From an uncultured Candidatus Melainabacteria bacterium (GTDB lineage: Bacteria; Cyanobacteriota; Vampirovibrionia; Gastranaerophilales; Gastranaerophilaceae): a stretch of 64,000 nt of DNA. This document shows positions 24,088 to 32,678 of the stretch, in pieces. The stretch spans positions 5,164-69,163 of the forward strand of contig CAKVLH010000010.1 of NCBI GenBank assembly GCA_934757245.1. The letters run 5' to 3'. A model generated the notes under the pieces. The model ran no database searches. It was not told the origin of the DNA and was given only the letters and a program-made list of their open reading frames with translations. The position numbers and the translations under genes are program-made. The number at the start of each line of letters is the position of its first letter. Position 1 is the stretch's first letter.

Positions 24088-25053
24088 CTAAGAAACTTTA
24101 ATGTACGCTTTGAATATTTTATTTGTAATCGTATCGTCAAATGCTTGTTGAATTCTATCAAGCGGATAAACTGTTGTTAAGTTTTTAACATTTACCTTGC
24201 CGGTTGTTAAAAGTTCAAAAGAATCTTTTAAATCCGCAGGAGAAGGTGAATAACTTCCCATAACTGTTAATTCTTTATAATAAATTTCGTTATTTGGGTA
24301 TCCGTTACTGTTTGGTGTACTTGAAAATACCAAAATTTTTCCGCCCATTCTAACAGCTTTGAATGCAGTATCAATAGCTTTATCCGCACCGGAGGTCATG
24401 AATACTGCATCGGCTTGGTTTGAAAAATCAAAATTTTCAATTCCCATTTTTTGCGCTAACTCAATTCTTTCCTGAATCAAATCGCATCCGTAAACTTTAT
24501 AACCCATTGCCTTTAAGCCTTCGCCCATAAGCAAACCTATTGAACCAAGTCCTACAACGAGCGCAGTATCTTCTTTTTGTAAATTACATCTTTTAATTGC
24601 TCTAACACAACAACCAAGAGGTTCATAAAAGGAAATTTCTTCATCAGACATATTTTGTGGAACTAAATATGCAACATTTTTCAAATGTTCTTCAGAAACA
24701 AAAACAAGTTCGCTAAAACCTCCGGGGAAAATGTTTGTTTTCTTAAAATGTTCACACATAGAAACGTTACCGTGCTTGCAGTAGTTGCATTCTCCGCAAG
24801 GAATATGATGTGAAGTAACTATTTTATCGTCGATTTTAAAATTAGTATCAGAATTAATTTCAACAATTTTTGCAACGATTTCGTGCCCTAAAACAGCGCC
24901 ATCGTGAACAATTTTATGCTTGAATTTAACAATATCAGAACCGCAAAGCCCGCAACCTAGAACTCGAACAATAGCGCCTTTGCGTCCGTTTAATTTTTCA
25001 TCTTCCATTTCTTTTATGACAATTTTGTCTTGCAAAACTTGTGCTGTTTTCAT
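24088..25053 (-). CDS. Zinc-dependent MDR dehydrogenase (321 aa)
   Basis: The medium-chain alcohol dehydrogenase fold is clear. The catalytic Zn site is in CGLCGSDIVKFKH and GHEIVA, the structural Zn loop is HIPCGECNYCKHGNVSMCEH, and the NAD(P)-binding stretch is ALVVGLGSIGLLMGEGLKAMG. It resembles sorbitol/threonine dehydrogenase-type enzymes; the substrate cannot be told. It lies 18 nt downstream of the AICARFT-like gene on the same strand, so the two are probably co-transcribed. Confidence 0.85.
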   Translation of the reverse strand: MKTAQVLQDKIVIKEMEDEKLNGRKGAIVRVLGCGLCGSDIVKFKHKIVHDGAVLGHEIVAKIVEINSDTNFKIDDKIVTSHHIPCGECNYCKHGNVSMCEHFKKTNIFPGGFSELVFVSEEHLKNVAYLVPQNMSDEEISFYEPLGCCVRAIKRCNLQKEDTALVVGLGSIGLLMGEGLKAMGYKVYGCDLIQERIELAQKMGIENFDFSNQADAVFMTSGADKAIDTAFKAVRMGGKILVFSSTPNSNGYPNNEIYYKELTVMGSYSPSPADLKDSFELLTTGKVNVKNLTTVYPLDRIQQAFDDTITNKIFKAYIKVS

Positions 25054-25071
25054 TTTTTATACCTACTTAAT

Positions 25072-25959
25072 TTAATAAAGAATATTTGTAATACCTGTTG
25101 TAATCAATGCCATATTGTACTTATCAACCATTGTAATAACGTCCGCCGAAGCAGATGGCAAAATTACTAAACCAATTCTTCCTTGTGCTGCAACATTGAT
25201 GTCGTGAATTGTAACAGGCATATCAGATGCTAAAATCGCATCTTTTGACATATCACAAGAATAGTCGAGAGCAAATTCAACTGATGCGCTGTGTAAACCT
25301 TGAGAAATAGCAGTTGTTTTCAAATCTTTTGCAACAACAATTGCTTGCGAATTTGCGTGTTTAGCGATTTTCCAAGCAAAAACAGCGTCTTCGATTTGTT
25401 CAACTGTCGGTTTCACTTTTGACATAATTTTGAAGGAGTCTTTAGTAAGTTCGCTCAAATTCGGTTCTTGCGTAAGTGTACCGAGAGGAGTTACTTTTAT
25501 ATCATTTGATAAATGATTTTTATAATCTTTTAAAGGTGTATTAATTGTTACATAACAAACATCATGACGTTCTAAAATCTCAATAGCGTTTTTAGTAAAC
25601 TTTGGTGCAACAATTTTGTTTGAAGATTTTAGCATTTTAGCAATTTCGCTATCAACTTCTGTAGAAACCAAAACAATCGCATTCATAAAGTCAACAGGGT
25701 TTGAATCCATAACTTTTAGCATTGCATCTTCTAAAGATTTTCCTAATGCAACAGCACAAATTCCTGCGCCCGACGCAGTTACAACCGCGTTAACATCAAA
25801 GAATTCACTAATTACATTTAAACCGCGTACAATAGTTGCAATATCGGTATAAGACAGGTTTTTACTGGTTTCGTAATCAATAGTTTTTTCATTGCGCTCA
25901 ATTGCAGCTTTTTGATGAGCGTTTTCGCCGATTGTAATTTTTATATCTTCAAGTTTCAT
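25072..25959 (-). CDS. AICARFT (PurH C-terminal)-like protein without the KHxNPCG motif (295 aa)
   Basis: The order of conserved stretches follows the AICAR transformylase half of PurH. KNLSYTDIATIVRGLNVISEFF matches the family's ELSYNN region. PVDFMNAIVLVSTEVDSEIA matches the TSAFGG region. VFAWKIAKHANSQAIVVAKD and AILASDMPVTIHDINVAAQGRIGLVI match the C-terminal core, ending DKYNMALITTGI. The catalytic VKHxNPCG of PurH is replaced by VTASGAGIC, and the IMP cyclohydrolase domain is absent. It should therefore be inactive in AICAR formylation or have another activity. AAGGAGAG precedes the ATG. It is probably in an operon with the downstream dehydrogenase. Confidence 0.75.
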   Translation of the reverse strand: MKLEDIKITIGENAHQKAAIERNEKTIDYETSKNLSYTDIATIVRGLNVISEFFDVNAVVTASGAGICAVALGKSLEDAMLKVMDSNPVDFMNAIVLVSTEVDSEIAKMLKSSNKIVAPKFTKNAIEILERHDVCYVTINTPLKDYKNHLSNDIKVTPLGTLTQEPNLSELTKDSFKIMSKVKPTVEQIEDAVFAWKIAKHANSQAIVVAKDLKTTAISQGLHSASVEFALDYSCDMSKDAILASDMPVTIHDINVAAQGRIGLVILPSASADVITMVDKYNMALITTGITNILY

Positions 25960-26029
25960 AATCTCTCCTTTTCTTCTATTGTAATTGCTACGAAGTTAAG
26001 GTGCAAGGATAAATTTTATATTTTACATC

Positions 26030-26058
26030 TTTTCAAACATTCGAGTTTGAATTATAAT
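26030..26058 (+). promoter_or_regulatory. smpB promoter with leaderless spacing
   Basis: TTTTCA (26030) and TATAAT (26053) are 17 nt apart. ATG follows TATAAT after 6 nt with no ribosome site. Confidence 0.55.
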
Positions 26059-26064
26059 GCGTAT

Positions 26065-26511
26065 ATGGATAAAAAGGTCATATCTACAAATCGAAAAGCT
26101 TTTCATGATTTTTTGATTTTTGATAAGTTTATTGCAGGGATAGTTTTAACTGGAACAGAAATTAAATCTATCCGTAAAGGTATGCTTAATCTAAAAGATT
26201 CTTTCGCAAAAATTGAAGATAATGAAATGTTTTTGTATGGAATGCATATTTCACCTTACGACCAAGGTAACAGATATAACCATAAACCTGATAGGGTGCG
26301 CAAATTATTACTTAATAAACGCGAAATTTTAAAGATTCAAGACAAAGTAAAAAAAGACGGTGTAACAATTGTGCCTTTAGAATTGTTTTTAACAAATGGT
26401 TTTGCTAAACTTGAAATAGGTTTAGCGAAAGGTAAAAAACTTTACGACAAACGTGAAGCAATCACGAAAAAAACTCAAGAACGTGATATTGCAAGACTTA
26501 TGAAAAAGTAG
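26065..26511 (+). CDS. smpB: SsrA-binding protein SmpB (148 aa)
   Basis: SmpB binds tmRNA and brings it to stalled ribosomes. The full family is visible: STNRKAFHDF, GIVLTGTEIKSIRKGMLNLKDSF, LYGMHISPYDQGNRYNHKPDR, the RKLLLNKREI helix and the C-terminal GLAKGKKLYDKREAITKKTQERDIARLMKK tail that enters the mRNA channel. Length is typical. The longer open frame upstream reads through the promoter. The tmRNA gene is not seen in the window. Confidence 0.95.
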   Translation: MDKKVISTNRKAFHDFLIFDKFIAGIVLTGTEIKSIRKGMLNLKDSFAKIEDNEMFLYGMHISPYDQGNRYNHKPDRVRKLLLNKREILKIQDKVKKDGVTIVPLELFLTNGFAKLEIGLAKGKKLYDKREAITKKTQERDIARLMKK

Positions 26512-26550
26512 CAGGTCGGCTTGAATTACCGACAAAAAGGGGTATAGCGG

Positions 26551-27198
26551 ATGTTTAACAGAGAAAGTATTTTAAAAAGTTTGAATACAGAAAATTATTA
26601 TATCGACAAGCATTCGCTTGATTTGTTTTTAGAAGATTGGAAGATTGAATCAATCTACGAAGACGAAGACGGCTTAGAATTCTACGATGATTTGGCTTTA
26701 GAAAAAATTAAAAAGGGAATTTCTTTAAAAGCTCAAGGTTACAGCGATGAACAAATCATAACAAAACTTAGCAGAATGGAAGCTAAAGTCGAAAAAACTC
26801 CAGAACCTGCCCAGCCTGTTCAACCAATTATGGTGAGCGACCTTTTAAATCAGCAAAATGAAAACACAGAAGAAGAAAATGCTTCGACAGAAGTTTTAGT
26901 TCAAGATGAAAAACAACCGGAAGTTATCCCGCAGGGTAAGAGTTTTACACTTGACGTTTCTTCTCAAACTTTACAAATGCTTGCAGAAGCTGTCGCAAAA
27001 AAAATTAGTGATGATATTACAAATTCCGATATGGTAAACAGATTGGTTGAAGCCGGTGGATATAAACGCGACAACGAAATCTTAGCCAAGCAAGTCAAAG
27101 AACTTTTAGAACACAATAAAGAATTATCTCAAAGAATTGAGCAACTTGAAAGTCAACCTTCACGTAGTTTTTGGGATAAAATTTGGGGAAGAAAATAA
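26551..27198 (+). CDS. HTH/coiled-coil protein with acidic linker (215 aa)
   Basis: The N-terminal 75 residues resemble a MerR-type winged helix (DLFLEDWKIESIYEDEDGLEFYDDLALEKIKKGISLKAQGYSDEQI). A Pro/Glu-rich linker follows, then a Ser/Gln stretch with helices (about 130-160) and a coiled coil (AKQVKELLEHNKELSQRIEQLES). The end, SRSFWDKIWGRK, is amphipathic and could touch the membrane. It begins 39 nt after smpB. A regulatory or cell-organising role is possible; no function is established. Confidence 0.6.
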   Translation: MFNRESILKSLNTENYYIDKHSLDLFLEDWKIESIYEDEDGLEFYDDLALEKIKKGISLKAQGYSDEQIITKLSRMEAKVEKTPEPAQPVQPIMVSDLLNQQNENTEEENASTEVLVQDEKQPEVIPQGKSFTLDVSSQTLQMLAEAVAKKISDDITNSDMVNRLVEAGGYKRDNEILAKQVKELLEHNKELSQRIEQLESQPSRSFWDKIWGRK

Positions 27199-27237
27199 AT
27201 TTCAATTGAACACTAATCGCGCCACGAGAGTTCTATA

Positions 27238-27942
27238 TTAAACTCTATAATCAATTCCGCAATCCTTATAAGCCTGATTATAGAATTCGTGCATTTCGCC
27301 AATTTTTTTGTCAGAAAGTTGCATATCCATACCCCACTCGAAAGGATAATTCTTATATTCACCTTTGCCAAGTTTCAAAACTCTATCAATAAATTCTTTT
27401 GTCAAAGAATTTATTTTCGGACGCATTTCTGCAGAATTAGAATTTTCTGACGCAATATCTTGAGAATATCGTTCAGCCTTAGAACGCAAGTCTTTAAATG
27501 CCGGATGTTCAGCAATACTGAATAATGCAGCATCTCGTTCTTGCGCACTGCTTATTTTCGGTTCAAAACCAAATTTTGAATGAAAATATACTGCAGTATT
27601 AACAGAATATAATTTCATCACATTAATTTTGTTTTTTAGCATTTCCATAACACTAATAAGTCTTAATAATTTACCTATCCCAAAATCTTTACCTTGTAAA
27701 TCTTTTCTTGATTCTATGTACAAATCTGACATAGAACCATGCAGCATATCAATCATGCTGAATTCATCAAAACCAATCGGCTCTTTTGTACTATTAAATA
27801 TTTCACTCTTAAATCGTAAATACTTGCCTTCAACTCTATGCACATTTGCACTAATCTGCCCCAATTTACTGTGTTCCAATTTTAGAGAACACAACTGCAC
27901 AGATTCACTTAAATTCCAGTTTGGTTTAGCTAATTTTAACAT
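27238..27942 (-). CDS. GNAT-fold acetyltransferase-like protein (234 aa)
   Basis: The GNAT acetyl-CoA binding motif is visible as GKDFGIGKLLRLISVMEML (about 85-105). The later AVYFHSKFGFEP strand-helix follows, typical of motif B. The C-terminal 110 residues are a charged helical extension of unknown role. Its ATG overlaps the end of the upstream TPR-glycosyltransferase gene by 7 nt, so both are translated together. The substrate is unknown. The link to a glycosyltransferase suggests sugar or protein N-acylation, as an inference only. Confidence 0.6.
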   Translation of the reverse strand: MLKLAKPNWNLSESVQLCSLKLEHSKLGQISANVHRVEGKYLRFKSEIFNSTKEPIGFDEFSMIDMLHGSMSDLYIESRKDLQGKDFGIGKLLRLISVMEMLKNKINVMKLYSVNTAVYFHSKFGFEPKISSAQERDAALFSIAEHPAFKDLRSKAERYSQDIASENSNSAEMRPKINSLTKEFIDRVLKLGKGEYKNYPFEWGMDMQLSDKKIGEMHEFYNQAYKDCGIDYRV

Positions 27943-29516
27943 AATTTATCTACGATACGATTGATTGGATTTTCCCATGAGATACTGTCAATTTGTTTAA
28001 ATATCTCAATACTATCGTACCATGGAGTTGTTTTTTTGTCATTAAACCAACGCCAATCTGTTGCATAAGGTAACAAAAGATAAGTTTTTACACCCAACGC
28101 TCCGGCCAAATGCGCAACGGAAGTGTCAACTGAAACTACGACATCCATTGCTTTTAAAGCTTCTGCTGTATCTTCAAAGTCATTAAAATCTTTCGCAAGA
28201 TTAATCATTTGCGGATATTTTTCACAACCTTTTAGCGTGTCATCTTTTTGAAAAGAATAAACTTGAATATTCTCTAAATTTAATAGCGGCTCAAAACATT
28301 TAATATGAATCGTGCGATTAATCATTGTTCTAATAGCAGCACTACCGGCTTCCCAACACAAACCTACTTTTAATTTAGAGTTATTAATTTCAGCAGTTTT
28401 TGCATCCAAATATCCAACGCTACTTGGAATATGCTCAAAATCCATTCCCAAAACATAGGCTAAATCTGTAATACGCATTGCCTGCATATTCGGATTAATA
28501 TTTTCATAATCAATAAAATTAATACTCGGAAAATTAATTTTGAATAGTCTTTGCAATGCTTTTGGAGTCGCAACATTGATTTTTTCAGCAGGAAGAAATG
28601 GCAGATATCTCGCAAACTGAATGTGGTCGCCAAAACCTTGTTCACAAATAACGACAATCTCATTATCAATTTTATCGCCGACCTTCCAGAAATTATTACA
28701 TCCTGCGCAAGATTTCGTCAAATCTCGTTGAAAAAACAAATCGTATCCCTCTTTAAATTTTTTTTCAGAAAGATAACACATTCCAAGTGAAACCTTTGTA
28801 GATTCGCTGTTTGGAAAAGCTTCAAGCATTTTTTTGTAATACGTCTCAGCCTCTTCTTTTTCGCCTAATTTCTGTGCGCTTACTGCTATATTATAAAAAG
28901 CTTCCGGCGCACCAAGTTCAGCTGCAGCTTTGTAGCACTCTTTCGCTTGTCTATCATCACAATAAATCAACTCTTTCAAGTAGCCTAAATGAAACCAAAG
29001 ATTTGCAGCATCTGGGGTTTTCTTTAAACTTTCAACGCAAAGTTTTTCAGCCTCTAGCATTTGTCCTTGTTGAGTTAATGATTTAATTTTGTTTGCAATT
29101 GCACGATTGTCATTCGGATATAATTCATACATTTTATTAGAATATTCAATTGCTTTAGCGTAATTTTTGATTTCAAACAAACTTGAAATTAGCTGATTAT
29201 AAATATCCTCATTTGCGCCGAATTTAATTGCTTCTTCTAAAATTTCTGCAGATTTTTTGTAATTTCGTTGTTCGTAATATGCAAAACCTAATGCAGAAAT
29301 TGTACCAAGTGTCTTTTTAAGATTTACAGCTTTTTCAAGAGTTTCTATAGCTTTTTCAAAATCATAAATATTAACGTAAAAAAGCCCGATAATTGACATT
29401 AAGTCCGGATTATCAGGATTTTCTTTTTCTAAGTTACTATATATCTCTCTAGCTTCAGAAATTTTACCTTGCTGAGTTAAAAAGATTGCTTTTTTTACTA
29501 ATTTAATATCTATCAT
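27936..29516 (-). CDS. TPR protein fused to glycosyltransferase family 9-like domain (526 aa)
   Basis: Residues about 1-250 are tandem TPR helices (AREIYSNLEKENPDNPDLMSIIGL, FEKAIETLEKAVNLKK, NYAKAIEYSNKMYELYPNDN). The C-terminal half has heptosyltransferase/GT9-like signatures: IVVICEQGFGDHIQFARYLPF, LKVGLCWEAGS, and the donor-site VVSVDTSVAHLAGALGVKTYLLLP. TPR-linked glycosyltransferases modify proteins or glycans. Its stop overlaps the GNAT-like gene and its start overlaps yggT-like, giving one operon. Flagellin or surface-protein glycosylation is plausible because flagellar genes are present in the window. Confidence 0.8.
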   Translation of the reverse strand: MIDIKLVKKAIFLTQQGKISEAREIYSNLEKENPDNPDLMSIIGLFYVNIYDFEKAIETLEKAVNLKKTLGTISALGFAYYEQRNYKKSAEILEEAIKFGANEDIYNQLISSLFEIKNYAKAIEYSNKMYELYPNDNRAIANKIKSLTQQGQMLEAEKLCVESLKKTPDAANLWFHLGYLKELIYCDDRQAKECYKAAAELGAPEAFYNIAVSAQKLGEKEEAETYYKKMLEAFPNSESTKVSLGMCYLSEKKFKEGYDLFFQRDLTKSCAGCNNFWKVGDKIDNEIVVICEQGFGDHIQFARYLPFLPAEKINVATPKALQRLFKINFPSINFIDYENINPNMQAMRITDLAYVLGMDFEHIPSSVGYLDAKTAEINNSKLKVGLCWEAGSAAIRTMINRTIHIKCFEPLLNLENIQVYSFQKDDTLKGCEKYPQMINLAKDFNDFEDTAEALKAMDVVVSVDTSVAHLAGALGVKTYLLLPYATDWRWFNDKKTTPWYDSIEIFKQIDSISWENPINRIVDKLC

Positions 29517-29776
29517 AAACCTAAATTATTTAAAAAACCTACAACAAAACCTTGCAATAGTTGCAAAAGGATAATTGCGACGATTGGCGAAATATCAAGC
29601 ATTCCGATTGGTGGAATAATACCTCTGAAAATTCCTAAAAAAGAATCTGTAGCGGTGCGAATTCCTGCATAAGGCTGAGCTTGCCAGTCGATAGATGGAA
29701 TCCAACTCAAAAAAATTCTAAGGATTATTAGAATGTAGTAAAAAGAAAATAATATGTTAACAGCTCTTGATATCAT
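29513..29776 (-). CDS. YggT family membrane protein (87 aa)
   Basis: Two membrane helices (ILFSFYYILIILRIFLSWIP; DISPIVAIILLQLLQGFVVGFLNN) enclose a loop with the PIxP-like RGIIPPIGMLDISP, as in the YggT/Ycf19 family. Cyanobacterial and plastid members help organise membranes or cell division. It overlaps the TPR-glycosyltransferase start by 4 nt. Confidence 0.8.
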   Translation of the reverse strand: MISRAVNILFSFYYILIILRIFLSWIPSIDWQAQPYAGIRTATDSFLGIFRGIIPPIGMLDISPIVAIILLQLLQGFVVGFLNNLGL

Positions 29777-29843
29777 AAAAACCTTTCTTACGAATTTTCC
29801 CCTCTCCTAGAGGAGAGGTGTCCACTCGAAAACGCACATATAT

Positions 29844-30641
29844 TTACAGTTGCGAATTTTTTCTTGTATTAGCGCATTCGCAATTGTTATTTTCTGCAGG
29901 GATTTTTTCAATCATAGTAAATAACAATTTTTTCAAATTATCTAAGTTGTTGTTAAACACTTGGATAACTTCGTGATGAGAAACAGGTGGAACATCGCCA
30001 ACAAGTCCTGCATCATAGTCAGTGATTAAAGAAATGTTTAGTGGACACATATCCATTTCTTTAACTAAATATGCTTCAGGGAATGCTGTCATGTTAATAA
30101 CTTCCCAACCTTGAGATGTGAAGAATTTTGATTCTGCTTTTGTTGAAAATCTAGGGCCGTTGATTACAACAACTGTACCTGTTTCGTGAACTTTGATACC
30201 TAAATCTTTTGCTGTATCGATTGCCAATTGTCTTAATTCAGGACAATAAGTTTCAGCCGCAGAAGGGTGAGTTACAATTGGACCTTCAAAGAATGTTGTT
30301 TTTCTGCCGTCTGTCCAATCTACAAATTGATCGCAAACAACGAAACTACCAGGTTCAACGTGTTTTTGTAAACTACCTGCTGCACAAGGTGAAATTACGC
30401 GCTTGCAACCAACTTCTTTCATCGCCCAAACGTTAGCTCTGTAATTGATTAAGTGCGGTAAAATAGTATGGCTTCTGCCATGACGAGGCATAAATGCAAC
30501 TTTATGTTCGCCAATTTTACCAATGAATAAACTATCAGATGGCATTCCATAAGGAGTTTCAATTTTAACTTCCTTGATATCATCCAAAAACTTGTAAAAA
30601 CCTGAACCGCCAAAAACGCCGATGTCTGCTAATTTTTCCAT
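29844..30641 (-). CDS. mtnP: S-methyl-5'-thioadenosine phosphorylase (265 aa)
   Basis: It cleaves methylthioadenosine with phosphate for methionine salvage. The family is clear from IGVFGGSGFYKFL, FMPRHGRSHTILPHLINYRANVWAMKEVGC, VISPCAAGSLQ, VVVINGPRFSTKAES and EVINMTAFPEA. Length and order are complete. GAAAGGA precedes the ATG. Downstream genes on the same strand are separated by about 70 nt. A purine nucleoside phosphorylase activity is the alternative in this superfamily; the NMT(A)-FPEA region favours MTA. Confidence 0.9.
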   Translation of the reverse strand: MEKLADIGVFGGSGFYKFLDDIKEVKIETPYGMPSDSLFIGKIGEHKVAFMPRHGRSHTILPHLINYRANVWAMKEVGCKRVISPCAAGSLQKHVEPGSFVVCDQFVDWTDGRKTTFFEGPIVTHPSAAETYCPELRQLAIDTAKDLGIKVHETGTVVVINGPRFSTKAESKFFTSQGWEVINMTAFPEAYLVKEMDMCPLNISLITDYDAGLVGDVPPVSHHEVIQVFNNNLDNLKKLLFTMIEKIPAENNNCECANTRKNSQL

Positions 30642-30814
30642 TTGTAAAATCCTTTCATTTTGTAACTTTGTAAGTGAAATAATTTTAACATAAAAGTAGC
30701 AAGTAGTAAAATGAACTTATTTTCTTAATTGGGATATACAAAAAAAGATTCCGAAATAAATTCGGGATGACGCATTTGCTTAAATTGAATGCAACATATC
30801 TACGTGCGTAGCAC

Positions 30815-30848
30815 AAAAAAAATCCTTTCTTTAATTTAAGAAAGGATT
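30815..30848 (-). terminator. Terminator of the candidate small RNA
   Basis: An 11-bp perfect stem with a 6-nt loop is followed by TTTTTTTT on the minus strand. Confidence 0.85.
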
Positions 30849-30972
30849 GGAATCTTTTTTAATAATTCCTCATGTGTAGAAGGTTAGTGTGTAGGTTGTA
30901 TGAAAGGTTTGTGTTATGTGTTTCTTTTTAGGTCTCGTGTTTATTTAATGCTTGTCGGTTTTCTTTGTTTCG
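30815..30972 (-). ncRNA. Candidate small RNA with own promoter and terminator
   Basis: On the minus strand the 34-nt promoter-like element (30980-31013) is followed by about 120 nt with no usable open frame. A perfect 11-bp terminator hairpin then follows (AATCCTTTCTT / AAGAAAGGATT, 30821-30848) with eight T. The body is AC-rich and weakly structured. The 24 bp at and after the T-run are identical to those behind the 96-aa gene's terminator at 2225-2248. The length would be about 140-155 nt. It is not 6S, RNase P or SRP RNA by any motif I can see. Confidence 0.6.
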
Positions 30973-30979
30973 ACTTACA

Positions 30980-31013
30980 TATATATAAAGTATATTTCTT
31001 TTCTAGAATTTCA
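30980..31013 (-). promoter_or_regulatory. 34-nt conserved promoter-like element, copy 4 (sRNA)
   Basis: On the minus strand TGAAATTCTAGAAAAGAAA leads to ATACTTTATATATA, also 34 nt. The GGC start is changed, but the AGAAA and ACTTTATATATA parts fit the other copies. Confidence 0.6.
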
Positions 31014-31316
31014 CTATACGTTCTATATTGTTACATTTCTTTACATACTTTTTTAAATTTACTCGTTTTTTTTGCAAAGTTGTTGTTGCGCAAGTGTGCG
31101 CAACCTACATTCTTCTTTTATAAATCTTATATTAATAATACCCTCTCCCGTCTTCTCGTTTCCCTCTCCATGTAGAATTGAAAAAAGGAGAGGGGAGCGA
31201 GACTTGCTTGTTTAGATGTCTTTAGCGCATCCCCTCCCTCAGGGGAGGGGCAGGGGAGAGGGTTTTATTAACTATTTAGAAAAGTAGATTGCGCACACTT
31301 GCGCAACTTTTACTTT
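31014..31316. repeat. Repeat-only intergenic region: two REPs and CCCTCTCC/GGGGAGGG blocks
   Basis: It holds REP GTTGCGCA...TGCGCAACCTAC at 31085-31108 (minus) and its mate GTAGATTGCGCACACTTGCGC at 31284-31307 (plus), which are inverted to each other. Between them are CCCTCTCC and CCCTCAGGGGAGGGGCAGGGG host repeats (31139-31265). No gene is supported. A 91-residue open frame at 30900-31175 overlaps the sRNA and repeats and is not believed. Confidence 0.65.
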
Positions 31317-32678
31317 TTATAATGATTTTACAAATTTTACGGCATCATCGTGGGTTAAAACATCACCATTAAGTTGCGCTTCCTTCAAAGCATCGATAAC
31401 TTCGCCGAGCATTGGTGAAGGTTTGATATTCAAAATCTTCATAATTTCTTGCCCGTCAAGAAGTTTTGGAAGCGGTTTTAACGTATCCTTTTTATCCAAA
31501 TAGAATTGTAAAAGCTTATTTAATCCATTCAAATTCGCATTCACAATTTCTTCTGTGATATCAACTCCTCTAGCTGAAAGCCTGTCTGCTTTTGCTAAAA
31601 TTATATTATCGACTACATTTTCGCCCATTTTTCGAAGATAGCGCATCATGACTTTTTCGTTTAAAACGGGTGCTACAATGACATTTGAAGGATAAATATG
31701 ATTTTTTATCATACAAGAAATATATTCAATTTGTTTTTTAGAAAATTTTAACTCGCGCAAAAGCGGTACGACCATTTTAGCCCCAACATCATCGTGTTTT
31801 ATAAATCGATGGCGTCCGGAATCCTCTATTGTCCAAGTTGAAAACTTGCCGATATCATGTAAAAATCCCGCCAATTTTAAATGATTTATTCTTGGAAATC
31901 CGCCAAAATCAACTGCATCCATATGCTCTTTTTCAAATCCTGAAAGATTTGCGTAAAGATTTTCTATTTGTGCGACAGTTTCAACCACGTGATGAAACAA
32001 GTCCAAATGGTGATGAGTATTCGGCGGAACTTTTTTCATATCTTTTACACAAGGGAAAATATCTTCCAGTAATCTAAATTCATCCATTTTTAAAAGCGAC
32101 TTTGAAGCGAAATTACCGCCAAAAAGTTTCATAGTTTCGTAATTTATGCGCTCTTTTGCCGGTTTTAAAGCTAATGGCATATATTTTTTTAAGGCAATTT
32201 GAAGTTCATCTGTCATTTCAAAACCTGTTACAGCGTAAAATCTAAACGCTCTAAGAATTCGAAGCGGGTCTTCTTCAAAGTTTTTGTCATCAATATGACG
32301 CAAAATCCCGTTTTTCAAATCTTGCAGTCCGCCTGTAACATCAATAAATTTATCTTGCGCCAAATCGTAAGCAATTGCATTTATCGTAAAATCGCGTCTT
32401 TTAAGGTCATCTTCGATTGTTTTACCTTGTAATTCAGAGATATCAAGGTAGTTAATCTTATCTTTCAAAACGACCCTAAAAATTTGATTTTCGCTATCCA
32501 GCGTAATAAGTGTCGCGTCGAACTGATTGGCAATTTTTTTAGCAAACTTTTCTGCACCTTTTATACTGATATCTCTATCGCACAATTTACATTTTTTTGT
32601 ATACAAATCACGAATTGAGCCACCAACAAGATAACCTTCGTTGATTTCTTTTAGAATAAAATCATCCTTGATATTCAT
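31317..32678 (-). CDS. cca: CCA-adding/poly(A) polymerase family tRNA nucleotidyltransferase with HD domain (453 aa)
   Basis: The nucleotidyltransferase head has LVGGSIRDLY, then CDRDISIKG with the catalytic Asp pair. The neck has RRDFTINAIAYDL and EEDPLRILRAFRFYAV. A C-terminal HD domain (about 255-340) has LAGFLHDIGKFSTWT and HDDVGA. It adds or repairs tRNA CCA ends. The two tRNAs in this window already encode CCA, so its role would be repair. ATG 32678 with GGAG is preferred over an in-frame TTG upstream. It overlaps rsmE by 17 nt. Confidence 0.88.
   Translation of the reverse strand: MNIKDDFILKEINEGYLVGGSIRDLYTKKCKLCDRDISIKGAEKFAKKIANQFDATLITLDSENQIFRVVLKDKINYLDISELQGKTIEDDLKRRDFTINAIAYDLAQDKFIDVTGGLQDLKNGILRHIDDKNFEEDPLRILRAFRFYAVTGFEMTDELQIALKKYMPLALKPAKERINYETMKLFGGNFASKSLLKMDEFRLLEDIFPCVKDMKKVPPNTHHHLDLFHHVVETVAQIENLYANLSGFEKEHMDAVDFGGFPRINHLKLAGFLHDIGKFSTWTIEDSGRHRFIKHDDVGAKMVVPLLRELKFSKKQIEYISCMIKNHIYPSNVIVAPVLNEKVMMRYLRKMGENVVDNIILAKADRLSARGVDITEEIVNANLNGLNKLLQFYLDKKDTLKPLPKLLDGQEIMKILNIKPSPMLGEVIDALKEAQLNGDVLTHDDAVKFVKSL

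Noticed and set aside
30900..31175. 91-residue open frame on the plus strand
   Set aside because: It lies over the sRNA promoter and repeats, has no ribosome site and reads as hydrophobic low-complexity sequence.
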